A stretch of 53,669 nucleotides of DNA from an uncultured Bacteroides sp. (GTDB taxonomy: Bacteria; Bacteroidota; Bacteroidia; Bacteroidales; Bacteroidaceae): NCBI GenBank assembly GCA_905197435.1, contig CAJJYX010000002.1, positions 1 through 53,669 on the forward strand, read 5' to 3'. The first letter of the stretch is position 1. Each line of letters begins with the position of its first letter. The notes under the pieces were generated by a model. The model was not told the origin of the DNA and did not search any database. It was given only the letters and a program-made list of their open reading frames with translations. The position numbers and the translations under genes are program-made. Shown one piece after another: positions 26,441 to 34,803 of this stretch.

Positions 26441-28291
26441 TTATAGTTCTATCACTAACGATTCTCTGGGAGCCATCTTTAGCTCTTCACCGAAAGCAAT
26501 GGTCTTTCCACTAAGAATGTCTTTTCCCTGCTTGCTGTCTTTCAAGATTTCCTTGTAGAATTTCAATGGAACAGTGGTCCCTGCATCTGTACCATTCAGC
26601 ATCACGAATACGGTTTTTCCTTCGTACTGGCGTGCATAGGCATAAACTCCGTTCTGCACCATGAACTGCACCATGCTGCCTTTGGCTATCACATCGTTTC
26701 CTTTGCGCCAGTTCAGGATGGTTTTATAGAAGTCGTAGCACTCGTTCTGTATCTTGGTACGTCCAACTGCGGTCAATGCTGTTTCTGCATCACCGGGCCA
26801 TCCGCCGGGGAAGTCTTTGCGGACATATCCGTCGCTCTTGCTTTTCACACCATTCATCATGATTTCTGTTCCGTAGTAGAGTTGCGGAATGCGGCGGGTG
26901 GTGAGCAGCAGGGTAGAGGCCTGCTTCAGCATCGGCAGGTTGTCACCTTCACCCAGGAAGCGGTCGGTGTCATGATTTTCGATGAATGCCAATACGAAAG
27001 CGGGGTTTGGGTAGAGGAAGTCGTATACGAAGCTGTTGTATACGCGGTCAAGCCCTTTGAACCAGGTTTCGGTCTGTTCGTTCTTGGCAGTGTTTATTTT
27101 GTCGAAGAAACTGAAGTCCATCACGGTTTTCAGGTTACTGTTCTTGGGGGCTGAGAGTTTGGAATCCTTTTGCCACCAGGCGGTATAGGCGGGTTCGGTA
27201 ACCCAGGTTTCGCCTACGGTGTTGTAGTTGGGATATTCTTCGTTCAGCTCCTTCATCCAGTTGCTCATGGCATCATAGTCGGCATACGGGTATGTATCCA
27301 TGCGTATGCCATCAATGTTGGCGAATTCAATCCACCAAAAGCTGTTCTGTACCAGATAGCGATAGACGTGAGGATTCTTCTGGTTGAGGTCGGGCATGGC
27401 AGTGACGAACCAGCCATTATTCATCTGGTCGAAGTCGTATTGGGAAGTATAAGGGTCTACGTGCGGAGTTAGTTTGAAAGAAGTCTGCACAAAATTGTTT
27501 TTGTGGTCGGGGTTGTTGAACCAGTCTTTAGAGGGCATGTCCTTGATCCATACATGCTCTACACCGCAATGGTTGAAAATCATGTCCATTACGATTTTGA
27601 TGTCGCGTGCATGGGCTTTTTCAATCAGTTGCTTGTACTCTTCATTGGTACCGAAGCGCGGGTCTACCTTGTAGTAGTCTGTGGTAGCATAACCATGATA
27701 GGAACCACCGGTCATATTGTTCTCCAATACAGGAGTAAACCAGAGGGCTGTGACACCGAGGTCAGAGAAGTAGTCGAGGTGCTGTTCGATACCGGCAAGG
27801 TCACCGCCGTGGCGGGCGTTGGGGTCGTTGCGGTCTACCTTGTACTCGGCCATGCCTGCAATCTGGTCATTGTCCGGGTTGCCATTGGCAAAGCGGTCGG
27901 GCATAAGCAGGTATAGTGCGTCGGAGGCATCGAAACCTTTGTGCTCGCAACCTTTCTTGCCACGGGCTTTCAGTTCATATTCCTTTATGAGTCTCTTTTT
28001 TCCATCGGTAAAGGTAAGGTTGATTTTTCCGGGTTTCACGTCTTTGTCCAGTTTCAGATAGACCAAGAGGTAGTTGTTGCTTTCCAGCTTGACAGTGCTG
28101 CTCAATGAAACACCGGGATAATTGACGGATACTGCCGCATTGCCGATGCCTTCGCCATAAACCATTAGTTGGAGTTCCGGGTTTTGCATCCCGGTGTACC
28201 AAAACGGAGGGTCGATTTTGTTCACGTTCATAGCTGCATACGTACTGAGGGAGAGTAGGAGTGTTCCCAAGATTAAGAGTACTTTTTTCAT
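26441..28291 (-). CDS. susA: GH13 neopullulanase / alpha-amylase, SusA-like
   Basis: 616 residues with a signal peptide (MKKVLLILGTLLLSLSTYAA) and no lipobox, so periplasmic. An N-terminal neopullulanase-type immunoglobulin domain (to about 120) precedes the catalytic barrel (SDALYLLMPDRFANGNPDND). GH13 residues are visible: nucleophile Asp about 332 in DGIRMDTYPY, acid/base Glu about 361 in NTVGETWV, and the transition-state Asp about 438 in FIENHDTDRF. Length and motifs match SusA of the starch utilisation system, which cuts maltooligosaccharides and pullulan in the periplasm. No susB, susC-G or susR is adjacent; a TPR gene with its own terminator lies upstream. Confidence 0.93.
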   Translation of the reverse strand: MKKVLLILGTLLLSLSTYAAMNVNKIDPPFWYTGMQNPELQLMVYGEGIGNAAVSVNYPGVSLSSTVKLESNNYLLVYLKLDKDVKPGKINLTFTDGKKRLIKEYELKARGKKGCEHKGFDASDALYLLMPDRFANGNPDNDQIAGMAEYKVDRNDPNARHGGDLAGIEQHLDYFSDLGVTALWFTPVLENNMTGGSYHGYATTDYYKVDPRFGTNEEYKQLIEKAHARDIKIVMDMIFNHCGVEHVWIKDMPSKDWFNNPDHKNNFVQTSFKLTPHVDPYTSQYDFDQMNNGWFVTAMPDLNQKNPHVYRYLVQNSFWWIEFANIDGIRMDTYPYADYDAMSNWMKELNEEYPNYNTVGETWVTEPAYTAWWQKDSKLSAPKNSNLKTVMDFSFFDKINTAKNEQTETWFKGLDRVYNSFVYDFLYPNPAFVLAFIENHDTDRFLGEGDNLPMLKQASTLLLTTRRIPQLYYGTEIMMNGVKSKSDGYVRKDFPGGWPGDAETALTAVGRTKIQNECYDFYKTILNWRKGNDVIAKGSMVQFMVQNGVYAYARQYEGKTVFVMLNGTDAGTTVPLKFYKEILKDSKQGKDILSGKTIAFGEELKMAPRESLVIEL

Positions 28292-28334
28292 GATAGTAAC
28301 TTTACGGTTAATTTTTGCGCTAAATTAAAACAAA

Positions 28335-28363
28335 TAACGGAGAAAGTCAGTCTTTCTCCGTTA
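28335..28363 (-). terminator. Terminator of the TPR gene
   Basis: Perfect 12-bp stem TAACGGAGAAAG / CTTTCTCCGTTA with a 5-nt loop, followed on the minus strand by T-rich sequence (TTTGTTTTAATTT). It separates the TPR gene from susA. Confidence 0.85.
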
Positions 28364-28402
28364 CTGTTCCTTATTATATTATGCAAACGTTTTCACCGGC
28401 TC

Positions 28403-29755
28403 TTATTTGATAGGGGCTACGCTGGCGGTATCGACCTTTCCTTTGAAGAAGTCTTCTTTCTTGCGTTTTTCCCTGATGTCCTTCAGCCAGTTTTCGGCGG
28501 CATTGTACCGGTTGTCTTCTCCGATGACGGGGACTCCGTCGGCATCCACTTCCTGCACTTTGTCCTTACTGTTTTTCGGGCGGGTTCTCAGGTAGGCTGT
28601 TAGGTATTGTTCTGCCTTGGGTACATCCTTCAGATAGTAATAATAGACAAAAGCTGCGTCGTAGAGCAGTCTGTGTTTCTGCCGGTCATATTTTTCGTAT
28701 TGTGCCAGGATGGCTTTTGCCTGGTCTGAATATTGGAGCGCCATCTTGTAGCAGTCTACAAGTCCCACGTATAAGCGTGACATGACACTGTCGCTGGGCA
28801 TGGCCAGGTTTACGGCGGTTTCCAGATACGTTACTCCGTCATCTTTCCATGACGTTTTGGAACAGGCGCGGCCCAAGTAATAGAGGACATTGATGTTGGT
28901 TTTATCATCTTTAAGGGCTCTTTCCAGCAGATCGTGTGCCGGGTAGAAGTCTTCGATGGCATAGTAGCTGATTCCGGCGTAGAAGCAGGTTTGGAAAGAA
29001 CTGTCCTTTTCCTGCAACAGTTGTTCATATCTTTCTATTGCTTTGGGATAGTCTTTGTTCAAGCAATAGGCTTGGGCATTGATGCGGTTCACAAGGACAT
29101 TGGTGGAGTCTATGGAACGGTATTTCTCCGTTATGTCTATGGCGTCTTCATACTGATGGCCGGCCACATATATATTGCCGAGTTTGGCTGCGGAGAGATA
29201 ATCATTGGGATACCTTCTCTGTATGTCCAGATAGGCGTCTATCACACGCATGATTTCTGTGTTGTCGTAGACTTGCCCCATGCTTTCTGCTCTCAGGTGC
29301 AGTATGTAGGCAGAACTGTCTTTTTCTGCCAGCAGGTTGCTTTCCTTCAAAGATTCGCGGTATCTCTTCATGCTCATCAATAGGCTGATGTACTGGATTC
29401 GTACGTATTTATTGTTCGGATTTATATGGAGCGCATTCTGGTAGTAATTCAGCGCCTCACTATATTTGGCAAGTGATTTGCAGCATTCGGCAGCTTCAAT
29501 GTACGCACGGGGATTGAGTGAATCCCGGGTTACGACTTCCTGAAATACACTCAGAGCTTCAAAGTTGTTTCCTAACCCTTTCAAAGCCTTCCCTTTTTGA
29601 TAGAGCAGAGGAATGGTCGGAGTTTCCTGGTTAATCAGCATCAGGGCTGTCTCATAATCGTAGTTGGTCATCGCCTCCTGGATGGGGTTCGGGTTCTGTG
29701 CTGTCAGAAAAGAGCAGCATGCACTGAAGCAGAGGAAGATAAGAAGTTTTCGCAT
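28403..29755 (-). CDS. Secreted tetratricopeptide-repeat protein
   Basis: 450 residues with a signal peptide (MRKLLIFLCFSACCSFLTAQ). From about residue 30 to 400 it consists of TPR-like helical pairs, for example YQKGKALKGLGNNFEALSVF, YIEAAECCKSLAKYSEALNY and LYYLGRACSKTSWKDDGVTYL. A charged tail ends IREKRKKEDFFKG. TPR proteins of this kind serve as periplasmic scaffolds or parts of envelope machinery in Bacteroidota; no specific partner can be named. The gene is flanked by a terminator on either side, so it stands alone. Confidence 0.85.
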   Translation of the reverse strand: MRKLLIFLCFSACCSFLTAQNPNPIQEAMTNYDYETALMLINQETPTIPLLYQKGKALKGLGNNFEALSVFQEVVTRDSLNPRAYIEAAECCKSLAKYSEALNYYQNALHINPNNKYVRIQYISLLMSMKRYRESLKESNLLAEKDSSAYILHLRAESMGQVYDNTEIMRVIDAYLDIQRRYPNDYLSAAKLGNIYVAGHQYEDAIDITEKYRSIDSTNVLVNRINAQAYCLNKDYPKAIERYEQLLQEKDSSFQTCFYAGISYYAIEDFYPAHDLLERALKDDKTNINVLYYLGRACSKTSWKDDGVTYLETAVNLAMPSDSVMSRLYVGLVDCYKMALQYSDQAKAILAQYEKYDRQKHRLLYDAAFVYYYYLKDVPKAEQYLTAYLRTRPKNSKDKVQEVDADGVPVIGEDNRYNAAENWLKDIREKRKKEDFFKGKVDTASVAPIK

Positions 29756-29851
29756 ACAGTATGTCTTTAATGTGAGGTTAAATAGACTGCAAGTTACTAA
29801 AAAGAACGCACTTACGAAATAATCGTAATTAGTTTTAGATAGATTAACGAA

Positions 29852-29879
29852 AAAGCCCCTTCACTTTTGAAGGGGCTTT
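29852..29879 (-). terminator. Terminator of the methylmalonyl-CoA decarboxylase operon
   Basis: Perfect 12-bp stem AAAGCCCCTTCA / TGAAGGGGCTTT with a CTTT loop, followed by T residues on the minus strand. It lies 44 nt after the stop of the beta-subunit gene. Confidence 0.9.
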
Positions 29880-29922
29880 AAAAAAGATCAGAATTCAATC
29901 CGAATAACGGAATGAAAATGTA

Positions 29923-31083
29923 CTACATCAAGAATCCCAGCAAGATACCTGCTGCTACAGCAGAACCGATTACGCCGGCAACATTCGGACCCATGGCATG
30001 CATAAGCAAATAGTTGGTGGGGTCGTATTCCAAACCTATTACTTGGGAGATGCGTGCAGAGTCGGGTACAGCAGATACACCGGCATTACCGATCAACGGA
30101 TTGATCTTGTTACCTTTCTTCAAGAAGATATTGAAAATCTTCACGAAGAGAACACCGGATGCTGTGGCAATGACAAATGATAAGGCACCAAGACCGAATA
30201 TTTTGATTGAATCAAGGGTTAAGAACTCGGATGCTTGTGTAGAAGCACCTACTGTCAGACCAAGCAAAATAGTAATGGTATCAATCAACGGACCACTGGC
30301 TGTATTGGCCAAACGACGTGTAACGCCACTTTCTTTCAATAAGTTACCGAAGAATAGCATGCCCAACAAAGGCAAACCGGATGGTACAAGGAATGTAGTC
30401 AGTAGCAAACCGATGATTGGGAACATTACTTTTTCTGTATGTGAAACCACACGTGGAGGTTTCATACGGATAAGGCGTTCATGCTTAGTGGTCAACCAAC
30501 GCATAATAGGCGGCTGTATTACTGGCACTAAGGCCATATATGAATAGGCTGACACTGCAATGGCGCCCATTAAGTTAGGAGCCAGTTTAGAGGAAAGGAA
30601 GATGGCAGTCGGACCATCGGCACCACCGATGATACCGATTGCACCGGCCTGCATCGGGTCAAACCCTATGGCAAGGGCAATCATATAAGCGCCGAATATG
30701 CCGAATTGGGCTGCTGCACCAACCAACATTAGTTTAGGATTTGATATCAAGGCTGAGAAGTCCGTCATGGCACCGATACCCAGAAATATGAGTGGCGGAT
30801 ACCAACCGGAAGTTACTCCTTGGTACAGAATGTTAAGTACAGAACCTTCTTCGTAGATACCGACTTTCAACCCGGCTTCCATATTGAAAGGTATATTACC
30901 GATCAGCATACCGAAACCGATAGGGATCAATAGCATCGGCTCAAATTCCTTGGCTATTGCCAAGTATATGAAAAACAAACCTACCAGAAGCATTACCACA
31001 TGTCCTACCGTTGCATTGGCAAAACCTGTATAAGTCCAGAAGTCGGCAAGGTTGTTTCCTAAAAATGTGATAAATTCTCCCAT
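29923..31083 (-). CDS. mmdB: Na+-translocating decarboxylase beta subunit
   Basis: 386-residue integral membrane protein with about ten hydrophobic segments. Known family motifs are GADGPTAIFLSSKLAP near residue 165, DTITILLGLTVGA near 265 and NPLIGNAGVSAVPDSAR near 330; these carry the Asp and Asn/Ser residues that bind Na+ and the carboxyl group. It decarboxylates carboxybiotin while exporting Na+. The ATG at 31083 follows the biotin-protein stop by 1 nt, implying coupled translation; the open frame extends further to a TTG at 31092. The neighbouring epimerase makes methylmalonyl-CoA the probable substrate. Oxaloacetate or glutaconyl-CoA decarboxylases have similar subunits. Confidence 0.93.
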   Translation of the reverse strand: MGEFITFLGNNLADFWTYTGFANATVGHVVMLLVGLFFIYLAIAKEFEPMLLIPIGFGMLIGNIPFNMEAGLKVGIYEEGSVLNILYQGVTSGWYPPLIFLGIGAMTDFSALISNPKLMLVGAAAQFGIFGAYMIALAIGFDPMQAGAIGIIGGADGPTAIFLSSKLAPNLMGAIAVSAYSYMALVPVIQPPIMRWLTTKHERLIRMKPPRVVSHTEKVMFPIIGLLLTTFLVPSGLPLLGMLFFGNLLKESGVTRRLANTASGPLIDTITILLGLTVGASTQASEFLTLDSIKIFGLGALSFVIATASGVLFVKIFNIFLKKGNKINPLIGNAGVSAVPDSARISQVIGLEYDPTNYLLMHAMGPNVAGVIGSAVAAGILLGFLM

Positions 31084-31084
31084 G

Positions 31085-31519
31085 TTATTCAATAATTACG
31101 AGGTCAGTACCTTCGAGAACGGAGTCTCCTTTATTTACATTGATAGCTGTAATCTTGCCGTCTTTATCAGCATTGATATTGTTTTCCATTTTCATGGCTT
31201 CCAAAATGATGATGACCTGTCCTTTCTTTACAGTATCACCGACATTTACTTTGATGTCGAGGATGACACCAGGAAGCGGAGACTTTACACCTAACTTACC
31301 GGTAGAAGCGGCTACCGGTTTTACTACCGGGGTAGCAGGAGCTGCAGGAGCAGATGTGGCTACCGGGCGTGCCACCGGTTTAACGGCTACTTTCGGTGCT
31401 TTCTCCATTTCAACTTTGTAAGGAGTACCGTTCACTTCTACGTGAGCGATGTTATCTTCAATATCTCCAATGGCAACTTTATATACGTTACCGTTAATTT
31501 TATATTTATATTCTTTCAT
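31085..31519 (-). CDS. mmdC: Biotin carboxyl-carrier subunit of the decarboxylase
   Basis: 144 residues. An N-terminal module (VYKVAIGDIEDNIAHVEVNG) is joined by a Pro/Ala/Val-rich flexible linker (about 42-72) to a biotinyl domain. Lys110 in EAMKMEN is the biotin attachment site, about 34 residues from the C-terminus as usual. The swinging linker moves carboxybiotin between the carboxyltransferase (32525-34078) and the membrane beta subunit (29923-31083). Confidence 0.94.
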   Translation of the reverse strand: MKEYKYKINGNVYKVAIGDIEDNIAHVEVNGTPYKVEMEKAPKVAVKPVARPVATSAPAAPATPVVKPVAASTGKLGVKSPLPGVILDIKVNVGDTVKKGQVIIILEAMKMENNINADKDGKITAINVNKGDSVLEGTDLVIIE

Positions 31520-31543
31520 CGTTTTATCTTATTATGGGTGATT

Positions 31544-32476
31544 TTACTTTTTGTGAGGAGTTTCACGCAACGTATATATCTTTGAGCTCCATGGTGAATA
31601 ACTACGTTTTACACGGGTAATGGTAAGTATGGTATCTTCCACATCGTGTACATCGTTTTGGAATTCGTGCATAGCCATTGAAATGGCAGCAAATATTTCT
31701 CCCGGAGCCTGTCCCAGTTGTTTTTCTTTTGCTTCTTGTTTATCAGTGATGCCTTTGGCTCTCATCGCATTGCGCTTGCTGAGATTAACTGATGCTTTGC
31801 CTATAATCCTGAATGAGACGTAGAGTAATATTAATCCGCAGAATACAACGCTCATAGCAGAAATGGACATGCCAATGCCTATGCTGTCATGCTCTTCGAA
31901 TTTTTCCATCTTGGCATTGCTGTCGATAGTCTTGTTGTTAGTACTCGGAGTTACATATTTATCTTCGCTTCCACCCTTTACTTCCCATTGGTCGGCTGCA
32001 TCACTGATACGGGCATAGGATTGGTTGGCTTTTAAAATACCGGCAGGTACTGTTATTTGGTCAAGTAATTTCTTGCCGGAATCATACAGCCCAATCCAAT
32101 TGGCATTCGTAGTATCCAGTTTGAAGTTAGTGTGGAATGTACCTCGTCTTGGCTCTCCATCTGCCCAGAAAAGTGCATGCTGACGTGGCTTTACCAATGT
32201 CAGGACATCACCTTTGGGAATGAAATAACTGGCTGTATCACCCGGCTGGCTGCTGAATTTCAGATAGCAACCTGCAAGGTCGGCACTGCCGTATGATCTG
32301 TTGAATATTTCAATCCATGCGCTGTGTACGCCGTAGTCATCCTGATAGTTGCTTTCGTTGTTAACCAGCACTTCATTCAGCAACAGCTTATTGTTTGACT
32401 TCTGTTCTTTACAAGAAGAGCAGAAACCTAACACCAGCATCAATGAAAGGAATATTCCAATATTAATTTTCTTCAT
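31544..32476 (-). CDS. OadG-type subunit fused to an extracytoplasmic lamin-tail domain
   Basis: 310 residues. Lipoprotein-like signal (LMLVLGFCSSC), then residues of about 33-165 resembling a lamin-tail (LTD) beta-sandwich (LLLNEVLVNNESNYQDD, SAWIEIFNRSYGSADLAGCY, YARISDAADQWEV). One membrane helix at about 198-225 (GIGMSISAMSVVFCGLILLY) is followed by a cytoplasmic tail with ISMAMHEFQNDVHDVEDT. The helix and tail match the small OadG/gamma subunit that anchors the decarboxylase complex; the LTD domain is extra and must face the periplasm. Operon position between the alpha and biotin subunits supports this role. Confidence 0.85.
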   Translation of the reverse strand: MKKINIGIFLSLMLVLGFCSSCKEQKSNNKLLLNEVLVNNESNYQDDYGVHSAWIEIFNRSYGSADLAGCYLKFSSQPGDTASYFIPKGDVLTLVKPRQHALFWADGEPRRGTFHTNFKLDTTNANWIGLYDSGKKLLDQITVPAGILKANQSYARISDAADQWEVKGGSEDKYVTPSTNNKTIDSNAKMEKFEEHDSIGIGMSISAMSVVFCGLILLYVSFRIIGKASVNLSKRNAMRAKGITDKQEAKEKQLGQAPGEIFAAISMAMHEFQNDVHDVEDTILTITRVKRSYSPWSSKIYTLRETPHKK

Positions 32477-32524
32477 AAGTGTTGAGTTTTATTTTTCATT
32501 TCTCAATTTTCTGTTCTCAATCTT

Positions 32525-34078
32525 TTAAAGCGGGATATTACCATGCTTTTTGGCCGGATTGGACAACTTCTTGGTTTGCAACTGCTGCAGGGCGCGGATG
32601 ATGCGGAAACGTGTGTTGCGCGGTTCGATTACATCGTCAATGTAGCCATACTTGGCAGCATTGTAAGGGTTGGCAAACAGCTTGTTGTATTCGGCTTCCT
32701 TTTCTGCTAGGAATTGAGCCGGATTTTCATGCTCTTTGGCTTCGCGGGCATATAATACTTCTACGGCACCTGCACCACCCATTACTGCGATTTCTGCAGT
32801 AGGCCATGCGTAGTTCATGTCACCACGGAGTTGCTTACAACTCATCACGATGTGAGAACCACCGTAGGATTTACGCAATGTGATGGTAACTTTAGGTACA
32901 GTAGCTTCACCGTATGCATATAGCAGTTTGGCGCCATGCAGGATTACACCGTTGTATTCTTGGCCGGTTCCCGGAAGGAATCCCGGTACGTCTACCAATG
33001 ATACGATAGGAATATTGAAGGCATCGCAGAAACGAACGAAACGTGCACCTTTACGGGATGCGTTGCTGTCGAGCACACCTGCCAGATATTTCGGCTGGTT
33101 GGCAACAATACCTACGGACTGCCCGTTGAAACGTGCGAAGCCGATAATGATATTCTTTGAATAATCTTTCTGGATTTCAAGGAACTCGCCATTATCCACG
33201 ATGGCGCCAATCACCTCGTACATGTCGTACGGTTTGTTCGGATTATCAGGAATAATTTCGTTCAGAGAGTCTTCCAAACGGTCGATAGGGTCTGTACAGT
33301 CTACATAAGGTGCTTCTTCCAGATTGTTCTGTGGAATATAGCTCAACAGTTTGCGGATAAGAGCCAAACCTTCCTCTTCAGTCTGTGCTGTGAAATGAGT
33401 AACACCTGATTTGGTGGAGTGAACGCTTGCACCGCCCAGATTTTCCTGGCTCACATCTTCGCCGGTTACAGTCTTTACTACCTTCGGACCGGTAAGGAAC
33501 ATGTAGGATGTACCTTCCATCATCAAAGTAAAGTCTGTCAAGGCAGGCGAGTAAACAGCACCGCCGGCACAAGGACCGAAAATACCGGAGATTTGAGGAA
33601 TGACGCCTGAAGCAAGGATGTTGCGTTGGAAAATTTCAGCATAACCTGCCAGGGCATTGATACCTTCTTGGATACGTGCACCACCCGAGTCATTGATACC
33701 GATGCACGGAGCACCCATCTTCATGGCCTGATCCATGATTTTACAGATTTTCAGAGACATGGTTTCCGACAGTGAACCGGCAGAAACTGTGAAGTCCTGT
33801 GCGAAGATATAAACCAGACGGCCTTCGATTGTACCACAACCGGTTACCACACCGTCACCGGGGTAGTGCTTCTTTTCCATGCCGAAGTTTGTGCATCTAT
33901 GCTCTACGAACATATCCATTTCTTCGAAACTACCTTCATCGAGAAGCATGGTTATACGCTCGCGAGCTGTATATTTACCTTTCTCGTGTTGCTTTGCAAT
34001 CGCTTTCTCACCACCACCGAGACGTGCTGCAGCGCGGCGGTCTATAAGCTCTTTAATCTTTTCAAGTTGATTACTCAT
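32525..34078 (-). CDS. mmdA: Methylmalonyl-CoA decarboxylase alpha subunit (carboxyltransferase)
   Basis: 517 residues from the ATG at 34078 ([22 protein letters not shown]); the open frame continues upstream but without family similarity. The tandem crotonase-like carboxyltransferase domains show [44 protein letters not shown], then [19 protein letters not shown] and [11 protein letters not shown]. It transfers the carboxyl group from methylmalonyl-CoA to biotin. The same fold serves propionyl-CoA carboxylase, but the linked membrane subunits and the lack of a biotin carboxylase gene point to decarboxylation, the last step of the succinate-propionate route. Confidence 0.93.
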   Translation of the reverse strand: MSNQLEKIKELIDRRAAARLGGGEKAIAKQHEKGKYTARERITMLLDEGSFEEMDMFVEHRCTNFGMEKKHYPGDGVVTGCGTIEGRLVYIFAQDFTVSAGSLSETMSLKICKIMDQAMKMGAPCIGINDSGGARIQEGINALAGYAEIFQRNILASGVIPQISGIFGPCAGGAVYSPALTDFTLMMEGTSYMFLTGPKVVKTVTGEDVSQENLGGASVHSTKSGVTHFTAQTEEEGLALIRKLLSYIPQNNLEEAPYVDCTDPIDRLEDSLNEIIPDNPNKPYDMYEVIGAIVDNGEFLEIQKDYSKNIIIGFARFNGQSVGIVANQPKYLAGVLDSNASRKGARFVRFCDAFNIPIVSLVDVPGFLPGTGQEYNGVILHGAKLLYAYGEATVPKVTITLRKSYGGSHIVMSCKQLRGDMNYAWPTAEIAVMGGAGAVEVLYAREAKEHENPAQFLAEKEAEYNKLFANPYNAAKYGYIDDVIEPRNTRFRIIRALQQLQTKKLSNPAKKHGNIPL

Positions 34079-34134
34079 GAATTTATATTCTTTAATGTTT
34101 ATACAATTTATGATTGGACGGTTTGCGGTCGTAC

Positions 34135-34551
34135 TTATTCCGGTTTTTCGCAAAGCTCTGTCAGAACGCCGAGGGTTGACTTCGGATGCAGGAATGCAAT
34201 GTTCAGTCCTTCTGCACCTTTGCGGGGAGCTTTGTCTATGAGGCGGATACCTTTTTCCTCGACTTCGGCAAGTGCATCGGCCACTCCGTCTTCAACAGCG
34301 AATGCGAGATGGTGCATACCACCGTTACCGTTGTTCTTTTCGATGAACTTGGCAATTGTGCTTTCGGGAGAAGTCGGTTCCAACAATTCGATCTTTACAT
34401 CGCCCACTTTCAGAAAAGCGGTTCTAACTTTCTGATCTTCCACAGTTTCGATGTTGTAGCATTTTAAACCTAAAACGTTTTCGTAGTACGGAAGGGCTTC
34501 TTCAATGCTTTTGACTGCAATGCCCAGATGCTCAATGTGTGAAATCTTCAT
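34135..34551 (-). CDS. mce: Methylmalonyl-CoA epimerase
   Basis: 138-residue VOC-fold enzyme converting (R)- to (S)-methylmalonyl-CoA. Family features: [23 protein letters not shown] at the start with the first metal His (His8), [13 protein letters not shown] in the middle, [12 protein letters not shown] with the second His, and the C-terminal [21 protein letters not shown]. It is the first gene of the propionate operon, 56 nt before mmdA, and feeds the decarboxylase. I found no exact -7 box upstream. Confidence 0.96.
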   Translation of the reverse strand: MKISHIEHLGIAVKSIEEALPYYENVLGLKCYNIETVEDQKVRTAFLKVGDVKIELLEPTSPESTIAKFIEKNNGNGGMHHLAFAVEDGVADALAEVEEKGIRLIDKAPRKGAEGLNIAFLHPKSTLGVLTELCEKPE

Positions 34552-34687
34552 AACTATATAAATTAATGTTAGTATTGTATCCCTTTAAATAAAGGTATAA
34601 AGCAGCACAAAGAAAGAAAATTCTTCCTTAATAAAGAAATTTTTCATCAATTAATTAATGGATAAATGAACTTTAATTCCGGATATC

Positions 34688-34715
34688 GTCCGCTAACGGA
34701 CATCTGCACTGTCCG
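34688..34715 (+). promoter_or_regulatory. Palindromic upstream activator sites for a sigma-54 regulator
   Basis: Overlapping inverted repeats GTCCG-N4-CGGAC (34688-34701) and CGGACA-N7-TGTCCG (34697-34715), centred about 60 nt upstream of the sigma-54 promoter. This is the usual place for an NtrC-family binding site. The regulator encoded at 36436-37797 is the obvious candidate. Confidence 0.65.
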
Positions 34716-34755
34716 AAAATGAACACTTACCCCTTTGCAGAACCTTTCCGTCCAC

Positions 34756-34771
34756 TTGGCACAGTCTTTGC
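34756..34771 (+). promoter_or_regulatory. Sigma-54 promoter of tolC
   Basis: TTGGCAC-N5-TTGC with GG at -24 and GC at -12 spacing, an exact match to the RpoN consensus (TGGCAC at 34757-34762, TTGC at 34768-34771). It lies 33 nt before the tolC ATG. Confidence 0.85.
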
Positions 34772-34803
34772 TTTTCTATTTGCGACAATTATAAAGATTG
34801 AAC

